The position numbers and the translations under genes are program-made. Below, one piece after another: positions 36,101-48,223 of a DNA stretch of 64,000 bases; the stretch's first letter is position 1; each line of letters opens with the position of its first letter. The notes beneath the pieces were generated by a model. The model did no database searches and was not told where the DNA came from. It was given only the letters and a program-made list of their open reading frames with translations. The DNA is from Vicia villosa (Eukaryota > Streptophyta > Magnoliopsida > Fabales > Fabaceae), in contig NC_081183.1 in assembly GCF_029867415.1 (NCBI RefSeq), forward strand, positions 57,920,336-57,984,335. The letters are read 5' to 3'.

Positions 36101-37475
36101 TGAAGCTGACTAGTGGTATCCTTGAGGAAATCAGTGAAGGTCAGAAAGCCGATGTTGGATTGATTGATAAGTTGACTTTGATTAATCAAGGCAAGAGCGG
36201 TGAATTCAGAATTGACGAGAATGGTATACTGAGGTTTGGTGACCGAGTTTGTGTTCCTGATGTTGCTGAACTACGAAAACGTATTTTGGAGGAAGGACAC
36301 CGTAGTGGGTTGAGTATTCATCCTGGTGCTACCAAGATGCATCGTGACTTGAGAAAGTTGTTTTGGTGGCCGGGAATGAAGAAGGAAATTGCTGAGTTTG
36401 TGTATTCTTGTTTGACGTGCCAGAAGTCAAAAATTGAGTATCAGAAGCCGTCTGGGTTGATGCAACCGATGTTTATTCTTGAGTGGAAGTGGGATAGCAT
36501 ATCGAAGGATTTTGTTTCGGGTTTGCCGAGAACTGTCAGAAATTATGAAGCTATCTGGGTCGTGGTGGACAGGTTGACGAAGTCTGCACATTTTATACCA
36601 GTGAGAATGGATTATCCGATGGAGAAGCTAGCTCAGTTGTATATTGAGAAGATAGTTAGTCTACATGGTATTCCTTCAAGTATCGTGTCAGACAGAGATT
36701 CGAGGTTTACGTCTAAGTTCTTGGAAGGTTTGCAGAAAGCTTTGGGTACTAAGCTGAGACTAAGTTCTGCTTACCATCCGCAGACTGATGGACAGACTGA
36801 GAGGATGATTCAGTCGTTAGAGGATTTGTTGAGAGCTTGTGTGCTAGAAAAAGGAGGTGCTTGGGATGGTTATCTGCCTTTGATTGAGTTTACCTACAAC
36901 AACAGTTATCACTCGAGTATCGGTATGGCTCCGTTTGAGGCTTTGTATGGTAGGAGGTGTAGGACGCCGTCGTGTTGGTACGAATCTGGTGAGAGTGCTG
37001 TGATTGGTCCGGAAATTGTACAAGAGACCACAGAGAAGATTAATATGATTCAAGAGAAGATGAAAGCTTCTCAGAGTCGTCAGAAGAGTTATCATGACAG
37101 GAGGAGGAAAACACTTGAGTTTCAAGAGGGAGACCATGTGTTTATGAGAGTTACTCCTCTGAAAGAGTGGGAGAAGTGGCATATCGTGTCGCGTTACCGC
37201 CGATGCTTGCAAACTTGCATGATGTGTTTCATGTGTCTCAGTTGAGGAAATACATTTCAGATCCGTCCCACGTGATCCAAGTAGATGATGTACAGGTAAA
37301 AGACAACTTAATGGTTGAGGCATTGCCTGTGAGGATTGAGGATCAAAGGCTGAAGCAATTGCGTGGTAAGGAAATAGCTTTAGTCAGAGTAGCTTGGGGA
37401 GGACCGGCTGAAGGAAATGTTACCTGGGAGCTAGAGAGCCAGATGAAGGATTCTTATCCAGAGCTCTTTACCTAA
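33185..37475 (+). pseudogene. gag-pol: Tekay gag-pol polyprotein, damaged
   Basis: One ancestral frame now in pieces. 33185-35170 holds the Gag core, three CCHC knuckles ([14 protein letters not shown] from residue 258, then [14 protein letters not shown] and [14 protein letters not shown]), aspartic protease with DTG at residue 354, and the N-terminal RT fingers (DYRQLNK). A one-base loss near 35085-35087 breaks the frame. 35122-35502 continues RT with FIDDILIYS and ends at an in-frame TGA (35500). 35503-37245 holds RNase H (VVYCDAS), the integrase HHCC region and a core with D, D and E (KDF near 36505, VSDRDS, TDGQTERM). A deletion of about 25-30 codons near 37160 then shifts the frame, and 37167-37475 carries the chromodomain end. 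RT motif A reads FSKIYL at 35018-35032 (Tyr codon 35027-35029) instead of FSKIDL, so a catalytic Asp is lost. Cannot be active. Confidence 0.92.
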
Positions 37476-37483
37476 GGTATGTT

Positions 37484-37517
37484 TTCGAGGACGAAAACTC
37501 TTTTAGTGGGGGAGAGT
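37484..37517 (+). other. GAGGACGAAA motif and polypurine tract, Tekay 1
   Basis: TTCGAGGACGAAA followed by TTTTAGTGGGGGAGAGT immediately before the 3' LTR: the plus-strand priming region typical of Tekay-type elements. Confidence 0.85.
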
Positions 37518-39454
37518 TGTAACACCCGTATAATTTTAATTTTAATTTAATTTGAATATTAGATTAATAATTATTATCATTATGGATTTTATGAAAATAA
37601 TGGAAAAATGATGGTTGATGGCATTTGGGCCATGTGACAGATTAGTAAGAAAAGGGGGTGTGGTGTAGTAAAGCCCTTACTAATTTAATATTATTTTTCA
37701 TAAAATAATTAGAATTGGGAAAGAAAGAACAGAACGTGAAAAGAGAGAAGTTGGAACACGAAGAACGTAGAAGAGGAACAAAGAGGAAGAGACCAAAGAG
37801 CAAGAATTTGGCTAAGGTAAGGGGGGACTCTTCCAATTATCATCTCTTATTGTGATTATAGGTAATTGGTGCATGATAATTGTGTTGTTGGTTCAATTTG
37901 ATTTATATGTCAGAGTTAGGTTTTTGGGTCTTAAGAAGTGGTTTAGATTTTGGAGTGTTGATGTATGAATTGATGTAGGATGAGAGATTAATCCGTATGA
38001 ATGAATCCTATGAATAATAGAGTGAAAATTGGACTGTTTTTGATTCAAAATCGTGGACTGGTATGAGTAAAAACGAGTGGGTTTTGGACTGTTACGAAGT
38101 TGCAGGTTCTGGACATTTTTTCTGGTGTTTCACGTATGAAACAGTGCCATACGCGTATGGGATGAGGTCATACGCGTATGAGGGACATTCCCCAAGGGCT
38201 ATACACGTATGATACGCAACTGCCCTGTCCCAAAATACATTGTGCTGGTGATTTGCGTATGAGAGCGTATGAGGGTGTTCATACGCGTATGAGAATTTTT
38301 AAAGAGGAAATTGGTACTGGTGATACGCGTATGGCAAGGCTGATACGCGTATGAGTTGGTTTTAGGCCATTTTAGATTCTGATGAAATGCGTATGATACG
38401 CGTATGAGGCATGGTGATACGCATATGGATGCGTATAGGCTATATGATACGCGTATGGTTGCTATATGTGAAAGTCTGTTTTGTGATTTTTCTGGAAAGT
38501 TCAATGATGTGTAACTTTCGATCTGTAGGCCTGTTTTGTAAGCTATTTGAGATTGTGTAAACCTTGTGATGTGATGCTGTGGTTTACTGATGATTGATTG
38601 CATTGAATGATGTTAATGTATATATGAACATGCTTTGTAATGATGATGATGATGAAAAGAGTATATAGGATGCTACTCATAGAGTGTAGATGATGAAAGT
38701 ATGTTATATATATCTTTGCATGCATTCATAAGCATTGAAGAGGGCTGAATCCTAGATGATGAGGGGATTCAGTGAACGGCAGAATTCCCATTGTGTGGAA
38801 TTTGTGCTGGCAGGGCCGTATTCTGGATGATGATAGATCGGTCGGTGGATGATTCCACTGGTGATGTTTGGTACCACATGCATAGAGTCAGTTGCATTCA
38901 TTTTGCATGAATTTAATAACATGACTATATGTATGCTCTTGTATTGTTTTGATGGTATGTGTTTGTATGATTGATGGATGATCTGAGTATAGATGAGTTG
39001 GGTGAATAATATAACTGTTGATGTACTGTTATTTATAATGCAATAATATTTGTTAATTGCGAATGAGACTCACCCTTACACTATATTTTTCAGATTGAGG
39101 ATAGCGGCTTTGACTCGGTGAGGATTAGCTCATGAGTCAGTGTGTCTGTTAGCGTCGGGTCATGCTTTGATAGGTGTAACACTGGGGAACGCTGTTTTTA
39201 AGTCTATGACATTAACTTTGTTTTGTTTAATTTATTTCGAGGATTGAAAGCATTAATGATGTGATGTTAGTCGATGATTATTCCGCTATGTAAACATGAG
39301 TCATTGGATTTATGAGTTATGTTAAGACGTTTTCCTTCAGTGAATGCAGGACTATGACAGATGTTGTTTTATTTTATTTATTAATTGTGGCGCCCTTGTG
39401 CATGTAACTCTGATTTATTGGTTAAATTGCCGCGGGGTTTAGAAGGGTGTTACA
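37518..39454 (+). repeat. 3' LTR of Tekay element 1
   Basis: A 1937-bp LTR starting TGTAACACCCG and ending GTGTTACA. It differs from the 5' LTR by roughly 28 substitutions by eye and small indels. The ATACGCGTAT cluster spans 38149-38456. Confidence 0.9.
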
Positions 39455-40541
39455 CCCTTCGTGTTTATTTTTCCTTTTCCAATTTTTCAGGGTTGACCAA
39501 CCGCCAAAGCTCAATAGTCGGTAACCCTAAATCTTAACCTTGTTTATTTATTCTGCTTTAATTATTACTTGAGTCAGATCCACTGGTTTCTTTTTCCCTT
39601 CCCCATATTATTTGTAACTGTTCCGAGGATGTATTGCTTGGCCTTGAAGGCACTTAAATTGCTTTATATTTTCTGTTGTGGTTAGTAATCTTTTGGAGTG
39701 CAAGCCTTGAATTGAATTAAGATAACTAATTATAAGATAAATTTCTGAATCAAATCACGTGATTGGTGCACACACGCACACTTTTGGGGTAACCTCTCTT
39801 TTGCCTGTTGCCTTGTTGCCTGTTGCCTTATGTTTTTTGCAGAATAGCCATGTACCTCGAATACGAGGATACCTCAGCCATGTTGCCTCAATTATGCAAA
39901 GATCATAGGTCCCTAATGATGCTGCCTTCGATACAATAATATGATCTCGTCCCTCGAAAGTTGCCTACGAAAGGGTCGAAAGTTGCCTACGAAAAGGCTG
40001 AGGTATCCTCTGGCTGCCTACGAAAAGGCTATTCTGGTTCTTCCCTTAGACTACCTGCCTCCTTATGGCATGGGACAGTCTTATGGCGAACGAACTCTCG
40101 ATGACCCTTCAACCTCCAAATGAAAGGCTTCCTGCCCTCTTATGGCATGGAAAGACCCTTTCACCCTGAAAGGCTAAAAGAACTGTTTTCTACTTTATTA
40201 AGGTAATTGCCCTAATTGCCTTGCTCTGGCTAAAACTTTTTTTCATATTCTTTCTCATAAACCTTCAAAATGGCTACGCTCATTTACGAGCTAAAGTCCA
40301 TATTCACTTCTTCTACATTTCTTTTCAAAAAACGAGCAAAGAAATTAAGAGCCCATGGAAAACCATGGATGCAAATGGTGCCTTACACCTTCCCTTTGCA
40401 TAATTACCCCCCGAACCCTGTTTTTATTTAAAAGGTTTTTCCTGTTCTTTTAGCCTTTCCGATATTTGGATAAAATAAAAGTCGGTGGTGACTCTTGCTT
40501 ACTGCGACATTTCGATAAAAAAGTCAGTTCACCGTATTACA
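39455..40541 (+). repeat. LTR C, second part, to its 3' terminus
   Basis: Resumes LTR C after the Tekay insertion with the second CCCTT copy (39455-39459) and runs to the LTR end GTATTACA. The terminal hairpin (40359-40391) has one mismatch (CAAATGG for CAAAGGG), and the primer-site-like decamer at about 40486 reads TGGTGACTCT. No primer site follows: the LTR terminus directly abuts a copia fragment, so this is the outer right end of the Ogre-like insertion. The short frames inside are not genes. Confidence 0.88.
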
Positions 40542-41462
40542 CTTGTTTATGAAAACCCACTTGGTTCCAATGATGTTGAATCCTTTTGGTCTTGGAACAA
40601 GATCCCATACGTCATTCCTTGTAAACTGAATGAGTTCTTCTTGCATGGCAATTATCCAGTCAGCATCCTCCAGAGCTTGATCAATAGAAGTTGGCTAGAT
40701 AAGAGATACTAGACCAAATTGACATTCTGCATTGTTCTTAAGGAATGATCTGGTTTTGATAAGATCTTCTTTCTTCCCAAGGATAACATCTTCTGAGTGA
40801 GCAGAGTTGAGTCTACAAGAGCTTCTGATAGTTGACTCTTCAGAAATTCTGAGATTCTCTAATGAAGCAGCAACTTGATCTTCGGACACTTTGCTCCTGG
40901 GTTCTTCAGCTTTTGAGTTAGCGATTTCAATATCTGCAAAATTCTCAAACTGCTTTGGCTTTTCAAGACCAAGCTTATCATCAAATCTGATATTGATTGA
41001 TTCTTCAACAATCAATGTTTCAGTATTGTATACTCTGTAGCCTTTTGAGCATTCAGAATATCCAAGAAGGAAACACTTCTGTGCCTTAGAATCAAACTTA
41101 CTCAGATGATCTTTAGTGTTCAGAATATAACATATACATCCAAAAGGATGAAAATAAGAAATGTTGGGCTTTCTGTTCTTCCACAATTCGTAAGGAGTCT
41201 TATTAAGAATAGGTCTTATGTAGATTCTATTCTGAATATAACATGCAGTATTTATTGCTTCTGCCTAAAAATGCTTAGCCATATTGGTCTCGTTGATCAT
41301 GGTTCTGGCCATTTCTTGTAGAGTCCTATTCTTTCGCTTGACAACACCATTTTTCTGTGGAGTTCTAGGGCAAGACAAATCATGGGCAATACCATTTTCT
41401 TTGAAATAAATCGCAAAGAATCTGTTCTCAAATTCGCCACCATGATCACTTCTGACCTTTAT
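40542..41462 (-). pseudogene. pol: SIRE/Maximus-type Ty1-copia integrase-RT fragment
   Basis: Read on the minus strand from 41462 down. The integrase core has RSDHGGEFEN, PRTPQKNGVV and RKNRTLQEMARTM, followed by CYIQNRIYIRP, YELWKNRKPNISYFHPFG and FLLGYSECSKGYRVYN. A linker leads to the start of RT (ALEDADWIIAMQEEL, RNDVWDLVPRPKG, TKWVF). These strings are typical of the SIRE/Maximus lineage of Ty1-copia. The fragment is cut at both ends by other elements and carries two in-frame TAG codons (in AKHF*AEAIN near 41265 and after LVSLI near 40693). It is the oldest visible layer, in the opposite orientation to everything else. Confidence 0.88.
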
Positions 41463-44400
41463 TGTAACAGCCCGAATTTAATTAACTGACTAATTAAATT
41501 AAATAAGGATTTATTTACTTAATTTGGACGAAGTTTGATAATTAATTGGATCGTCGGTGTTATTGAGAAACGTGTTCGGATTATTAAGTGAAGTTGGAAT
41601 TTATTCGGTTAATCGAAGAATTAATAAAGTGGAATATGTAGAGAAATAATATTAGAAATAATATTATTATTGGATTTTTATTTAATTGAGATAAAGTCAG
41701 ATTTAATTGGATTAATTAGAAAATAATATTAAGAGTAATAATATTATTTGTTGGAGCATAATTATTTATTTGACTACTCTATTTTATCAATTGGGCCTAA
41801 TTAGTTAGGAAGTGGAATTGTATGGGTTAAGTCCAATATGAATAATATAGCAAAGGGTAGAATGAGAGAGAAAAGTATCATTTTCATTTTGCTGAGTTTT
41901 TTTTCAAAAGAAGGAAAAGAGGAGAATATGAGCAAAAAGGGGAAGAACAACAAGGGGCAAAAACTAGGGTTTTTGAGGAGAAATCAAGAGGTAAGGGGGA
42001 GAATCCCTAATCATTGTGGGCTAGTATAATGGGGAATTTGGTAGATTAATATACTTGTCTTTGTTCATAGCTGAAGCATATAGAAATATATCCTTCAATC
42101 TGTCCATATAATTTCTGTTGGAAATAATTGGTAGTTGAAAATGATGTGCACACAGTGCTGTTCCGTGTTATTAAGATTCTGGAAAATGAAAACTGTTTGT
42201 GGTGTTAACTTGGAATGATTCCCTGTTTCCATTTTATGAATAATTGTAGCATATGAAATTAGCTTATTCTTTTCAATCAATTAATATAGAAACCATGTGA
42301 GTATTACTTGATAAACATATTATATATATAGATTTTCGGTACATACCTTGTTCCCTTTTATGTTCCTTAATCACTCATTGGCTGCTGTTGGTTGGTTACT
42401 AGGTGGATGAACGAGGACCACATCACCATATTATAATTATTTAATAAAAAAAAATGTTGCTGTTTAATTGCTATTGGCCAAGTGGAACCGTGAAATCACC
42501 AATGCACTTATTGCATTCACTCTTCACTGTAGCTATTCATTGGCCCAATGAGAACATAAGTCACTAACATACTTTATTTGATAGAATGACTACTTCTACT
42601 TGCTATATATATGCATTGTTTTTAAATAAAAAAAACGTGAAGCGAATATATATGTAGTGATAAGAAGTATTACTGTTACTAGCCATTTTGTTCAATTAAG
42701 GATGTGTATACCAGCAACCTCATTGATGGAGAAATGTGAGGAATATATATGTACAATGGCAATTAAAAGAATGAAGTAGTTGTTTCATTTAGTTACTAGT
42801 GTTTTATTTTTTTTATTTTTTTTATTGAATACAAGTTAGAAAACAAAACGAAATATAAACATTCCCGTTTGACCGAATAGCCGAATTAAGTGGTATAATT
42901 AGTCGTCTGGAATTTGATGAAAATTTACATGGTAGCTAAGTTTAATTAGTAGATTAACATGGTGATGTCATTTTGTTGAAATGTGATATTTACGAACCGA
43001 CCAAAATAGTGTGGATTTAGATATCTTTTATATTAAATATTAGGAATAGAAAATGAATTAGTAACTTAGAATAAATGAAGTGTAATTATAAATTAGTTTA
43101 TTTAATTAATAGTTAAATTAATTGCAATGAGTTTAATTGATTGGAATATATTTGAAGTTGGATCAATTATTCGGTTTGTCGGTAAATTACGATATTTTGA
43201 GGATTTGTCCGTAATTGTGTTTTGTCTTGAATATGTATGTTGAGAAATATATATTTCCATGCCAATGATATTGTGCTAATATTGATTCTCTGTGAGTAGT
43301 TAGTTAATATTAATTCTAGTGATTAATTGCTTGATGTTGAAAGTGTGTGTTCATGTATAATTGGCAAAATAGGAATTAACATGAGATAGTATGGTTACTA
43401 GTGTTAATTGGATGGTGTGAATCGTAATTGATTAATTGGCCTCTTATATGTTAATGATGTGTGTGTGTTGTGAATGTTGTGTATAATTGGTGGATAATTC
43501 ATAGAGTTGAATTATTGTGATATGCGGAAAGTTAAGATGGTAGAGATGATCTTAATTGCATATGTTTGTTAACATTGTACATACATTCATATCATAGTGT
43601 GCCTTGAAACAAAGGTGGTTTGCTTTGAAACAAAAGCGAGGCTTAGATTCTAGAGTGAATCGGAAGCGGTAGACTATATGTTTACATTTTGGGTGGGCTT
43701 TGGTCTTGTCCGGATCGGAAGCGTGGCTTGGATTCTAGATATTGAATCGGAAAGCGGTGAAACTTTGGGTTCACAATTCGGTACCACATGCATAGCGTCA
43801 CATATCTTGCATTGAGTCACATTAAAATTATGCGATAATTGAGTATGTGAGGTTGATGTAGTTGTGATATGTGTATGAGTTTGATAATTGAAACGAGTGA
43901 AGTTTGAATTTATATTTGATAAAATGTGTGATTATGTGATAACTATGATTGTGTACTTAATTGAGAATATAATTGTAGAATTGAAATATTATACTATTCA
44001 AGCTTGTTGTGTACTCGATAACATGTGAAATATGGGTTGATTACTATTATCTACATGGTTATACATAGTATGATTAATTACTTGAAGTGTTGATTTAACC
44101 ATTGTATTCCGTTATACTTTCTTCATAATGGTTCGTATTCTCACCCTTCTGTTTTAATGTTGCCCTCGTTTGGCGACATGCAGGTTTGACGATTAGTAGC
44201 TTGCGTGTAACCTAGTCGGAGTTTCTTCTGAGGTTGCTTGGTAATTAAGTAGCGAGTCGATGCTCTGGTCATGTAACACTGGGTAGCTTAGACGTTGAAC
44301 TCATGTTCTAATTGTTTATGTATTTCCTTATAACTTATGAACCTGTTTAATTGGTTACTTGTTGTTGAGAGGCTTTAAGCCAAATATTATGATTATGGTT

Positions 44401-44689
44401 ATCTTATGAGTTGTTTATGGAGATATGATCATGGTATGGGACATGTATCATTTAAATGAAACACATGAGTATTACTTTCCGCTGTTAATGCATATTCTGG
44501 ATGAATTATGATCATATGTCAGGTGTTATTTGAAATGACCAGGTGTATTGTATTTTGTGGATAAATGTTGTCGGTTTTTAAAAGTTTTTTTTAGTTTTGA
44601 AAACGTCAATGTGACGCCCTTTTTAATTATATGCATGCTTATTCTCTGATTATATGCTTATTATTTATGGGGTAAAAAGGGGTGTTACA
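41463..44689 (+). repeat. 5' LTR of Tekay-like element 2
   Basis: A 3227-bp LTR, TGTAACAGCCCG...GGTGTTACA, longer than and unrelated in most of its length to the Tekay 1 LTR. AT-rich; no credible ORF. Compared by eye with the available 1.75 kb of the 3' LTR it shows about 18 substitutions. Confidence 0.88.
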
Positions 44690-44693
44690 TTAG

Positions 44694-44705
44694 TGGTATC
44701 AGAGC
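44694..44705 (+). other. tRNA-iMet primer-binding site, Tekay 2
   Basis: TGGTATCAGAGC, four bases after the 5' LTR. Confidence 0.9.
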
Positions 44706-44815
44706 ATGGTCGACCAGTTGGTCAAGGTTATTAATGTCTTTTATCCTGTGGTATTTAGTTCGTGTACCTGACACGATCGATACTGTTTTGTCTGGTTGTT
44801 TGGTTGTTTAGGACG

Positions 44816-45529
44816 ATGGCTGCAGGAAGGAATTTTGACATTAATGTTGGGGCAATGATGAGGTGGACTGGTGCGATAGGACAGGCGCTGCAAGAGAATG
44901 TCAGTTATGGAGGAAAGGATGAGTTCCGTGCTTTTGGAGACTTTCAAAAGTGCAACCCGCCGATCTTTGAAGGAGGGTATGGACCGGACAAAGCGCATGT
45001 ATGGATGAGAGAAATTGAGAAGATCTTTCAAGTCGTGAGTTGTACTGATGTACAGAAGGTACAGTTTGGTACTCACATGCTGACAAAAGAAGCTGACGTT
45101 TGGTGGAGTAATATTGTGCGGAGATTTGAAAGAGAAGGTGTTGAAGTTACTTGGAATCTTTTCCGTGATGCATTTTTGGGAAACTATTTTCCAGAAGATA
45201 TGCGTGGAAAGAAAGAAGTGAGGTTTCTACAGTTGAAACGAGGAGGAGAACAGTTCCGTGGGAAATCGTATGATGACATGAGGGAACAATCTGGTCTGGG
45301 CAAGAAGCCAAGTGGAGGAGGAGCTTCTACTTCGATTAAGTGCTACAGGTGTGGCGAGACGGGTCACAAAACTGTTGATTGTGGAGTTGGTTCGAGTAGG
45401 ATTTGCTACAGTTATGGTGAGCAAGGACACAATTGTGCCATGTGCGATAAGCCAAAGAAGGAGCAAGCGAAAGGAAGAGTGTTTGCGTTGTCTGGTGCTG
45501 AGACTAATACTAAGGATAAGTTAATCTGA
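44816..45529 (+). pseudogene. gag: Internally deleted Tekay gag
   Basis: The start ATG at 44816 (MAAGRNFDINVG) matches the Tekay Gag layout better than the upstream ATG at 44762. The N-terminal Gag core is clear (NPPIFEGGYGPDKAHVWMRE, FGTHMLTKEADVWW, NYFPEDMRGKKEVRFLQL). It then jumps straight to the basic region before the knuckles, so over 100 residues of the Gag core are missing compared with element 1. The first knuckle is intact (CYRCGETGHKTVDC); the second has lost a Cys (CYSYGEQGHNCAMC). The frame stops at TGA (45527-45529). Just after it, protease remnants read DNGATHYF instead of DTGATHSF. A degenerate, non-autonomous element. Confidence 0.88.
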
Positions 45530-46292
45530 GGTACATGCTTTATTATTGATAATGGTGCAACGCATTATTTTATTCTTGGATTGTGCTATAAGATTGAATC
45601 TTGTTTTATCTGTTATGCATAGAAGTATAGTTATTGATACAACTGTTGTGGCTTTGTTTCTACTTCTTCTGCGTGTTTGAATTATCCGTTGAACATCTTC
45701 AGTAGAGAATTTTGAGAATTGATTTAGTTTGTTTTCTATTGGACTAAGTTGATGAGGATTTTGGGTGTGAACTTTTGGGGTCGAACTAAGTAATGGAAAC
45801 TGTAAGAGAGATTGTGGATCTCGGTGTTGTAAGTGATTCCGAGTGCGAGTTCCGAAGGAACACTATTATATTTTAGTAACGGTGGTTTATGTTTCATTAT
45901 GATTGTAGACTATCTATTGACAAATTGAGGACTTGATCACCCTTAATCTATTGTTGATAGGAGACCACATCGTATTGAACGAGATAGACTTGTCTTACTA
46001 ACTTGGTATCGTGTAAAGCGACTAAGGAGAGGTTGAAGAGTAGATTTGAGGAATTGTTTGAGAAGAGGTTTTATGAGGTAATGTTTCTTGAAGATATTTG
46101 ATTCTAAGAACGACGATGATCATGTGGAACATTTAAGGATTGTGTTATCGGTGCTGAAAGAGGAGGAGGTCATGTAAAGCTTTCTGCATATGAGTTTTGG
46201 TTGGAAGAAGTGAATTTTCTTGGATATGGGATTTCGAGTTGAGGTGTGTTGATGCATATATTGATAAGTGGTAGCTTATGCTTCAAGGTAAC
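45530..46292 (+). pseudogene. pol: Scrambled protease/RT remnants of Tekay 2
   Basis: Short patches in different frames can be matched to Tekay pol: protease DNGATHYF near 45549, an RT segment like EELFEKRF near 46040, HVEHLRIVLSVLKEE near 46118 and EFWLEEVNFLGYGIS near 46190. Long stretches between them are deleted. The last five bases GTAAC (46288-46292) are the target duplication of the nested element. Confidence 0.7.
46288..46292 (+). repeat. Target-site duplication GTAAC, left
   Basis: GTAAC directly before TGTCATACC; repeated at 59661-59665 after the right LTR. Confidence 0.9.
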
Positions 46293-47460
46293 TGTCATAC
46301 CCCAAAATTTGCCCATGTTATTTTTTCACACATAAAAACAGAACAAAAGACAAAGCTCCAAAACACACTCTCCTATACAAAAGCTCTGAACTAGGGTTTG
46401 ATTAATTCGATGGAAAATCATTGAATCAATGGCTCAAGGGGGTTCCATAGGGTCATTAACATCCCAAAGTATTTCCATATAAAGTTTCAAGTCAAACAGA
46501 GCAAATTGAGTCCCTCAAATCCTGATTAGGTCGACAATCGACTCTCAAGGGCAAAACAGTCATTTCAAGTCAATATACAGTCAAAGTTCAAGGTATTTGG
46601 TCAACAACATCCTCATAACCCTAAAATCATCATTTGATCAAGGGTTCATCATGATGATGCAAGGAAAGATCAGAAAAGTCAAAAGTCAAGAGTTACTATT
46701 TTGGGCATGAACTGAAAAAGTCAACCAAACTTTGAAAATTCACCAAATATTCATACTTCATCAGAAAAATTCCCACCAAAGCTCATTTTGAAGGGAATTC
46801 ATTCCTCTATCTAATGGTCCAAGAATCAAAGCCCATAGGTCAATGGTTTAGGAGATATGGCTTCATACATTATAGGTCCTTTTCAAAAGTCAACAAAAAG
46901 ACATGTTTTTCAAAGGTCATAAAATAAGAATGGAAAAAGATTTTGATATAGGACCAAAGGCATTGGATAAAGGATTCTCTAAGGTTTCCAAAATGTCCTA
47001 GAACACCCCCATACCTCAAAAATTGAAGGAGATACACCTTATCAAAGTTAGGCTATTGTGGAGGGAAAAATGTGAAGAAGTTTGATTTTTTTGCTAATGG
47101 GCCTATATTTTTAAATCCAAAACTTGTTCCCTAGGACACTGAGAGCCCATAGATCATTTCCCACGAATTTATTTAAATTATTTGATTTATTATGGATTTT
47201 TATTCATATTAAAAGTGATTTTAATCCAAATAAATCATATAATTGAAAAAGATTTGATTGGAGTCAATTTTTTAACTAATGCCAATCATCATTAAACCAC
47301 ATATTTCATATAATTTCGTGCACAAGAGATTGAGAGAAAATTGATTCAATTAAGGCCAAATTTAGAATGAATATAAACCAAATTTCAATCAAATTTGCAT
47401 AATTCCAAATCAAAGATTCAAGAGGATTCTTTCTATTTTTATAACCCTAATAGCTTCCTC

Positions 47461-47468
47461 TATAAGTA
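47461..47468 (+). promoter_or_regulatory. TATA box of young 5' LTR
   Basis: TATAAGTA in TTCCTCTATAAGTACCCAAG, aligned with the TATA boxes of the other families; repeated at 56879-56886 in the 3' LTR. Confidence 0.6.
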
Positions 47469-48177
47469 CCCAAGCAATGCAGATCACAAGGGTTAGAGAT
47501 TCTTGCCTCAAGAGCCATAAAATCCGAGTGCAAAATTCATACAAAAGTCAAAGTCCAATTCTTGGATACAAGGTGATTCAAGGGTTTTTATTGGCTTCAA
47601 TTCATTCCTAGTCCTTCCAGGAACCTCTCCCGATTGATTTCAAGCGTTGCATCTTCAAGAACCACGCACAAAAGCTTACGGTTTGTCCACTTCTAAATTC
47701 CTTCGATCTGCATAATACATACATCGTTCATGAAATTAAATTGCATAGTTGTGATTGTATGAATGTAAGGAGTGTTTCTGGATAGTTTGGTAGAGTTTGA
47801 ATGCAGGTGCACAAATCCGCCATTGTTGAGTTCCGAAGCTTTGAATTAGGGCTTTACGTTTCATTAAGAATTGGACGAAACCAGGGCCATATTCACGTTC
47901 AGGGGATCGTACCCAATCTATCCATGGTCCTATAGCATATTTTGTGTGCATGTTGTGTTGTTTTGTGTATGCAGGAGCTTTAGCCATGGTCGCGTGTTCG
48001 TAGGTAAAGGGCTATACCTAAGACGACGGACCCAGGGAAGAAGAAGGGTACGTGCCTTCGTATCATTGGCCAGTTTGAACTAAGGCGCGTCTTTTTTGTT
48101 TTGTTCCCATTAAGTCTTATTGATACAATACCATGTATTCGCTCCATGCTTCTAACAAACAACGCGCGTGGTTGGAA

Positions 48178-48223
48178 TGGCATAATGCATCGCTGGTGAC
48201 AAGAGAGACGTGGGTTCGATCCT
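48178..48223 (+). other. tRNA-like A/B-box segment in young LTR
   Basis: TGGCATAATGC (48178-48188) is an A-box-like motif and GGTTCGATCCT (48213-48223) a good B box, followed by GGTCCCCAGCGC. Position within the LTR corresponds to that in LTR A and B although the surrounding sequence has diverged. Second copy at 57596-57641. Confidence 0.5.

Larger units (their letters stand above)
31116..39454 (+). mobile_element. Complete Tekay-type chromovirus (Ty3-gypsy)
   Basis: An 8339-bp element with LTRs 31116-33048 and 37518-39454, initiator-tRNA-Met primer site, gag-pol (damaged) and polypurine tract, inserted in LTR C with a CCCTT duplication. It is a Tekay/chromovirus by its three Gag zinc knuckles, single gag-pol frame, a chromodomain-like C-terminus (VTWELESQMKDSYPELF) and the GAGGACGAAA motif before the polypurine tract. 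By eye the LTRs differ at roughly 1.4 percent of positions, so it is older than the element at 46293. Confidence 0.92.

Noticed and set aside
40485..40712. 75-codon plus-strand ORF across the LTR C/copia border
   Set aside because: Spans an insertion junction; the real coding signal is the copia pol on the other strand.
41838..42029. 63-codon Lys-rich ORF in Tekay-like LTR, repeated at 61085-61276
   Set aside because: Repeats only because it lies in both LTRs; low-complexity Lys/Glu/Arg composition and no known domain.
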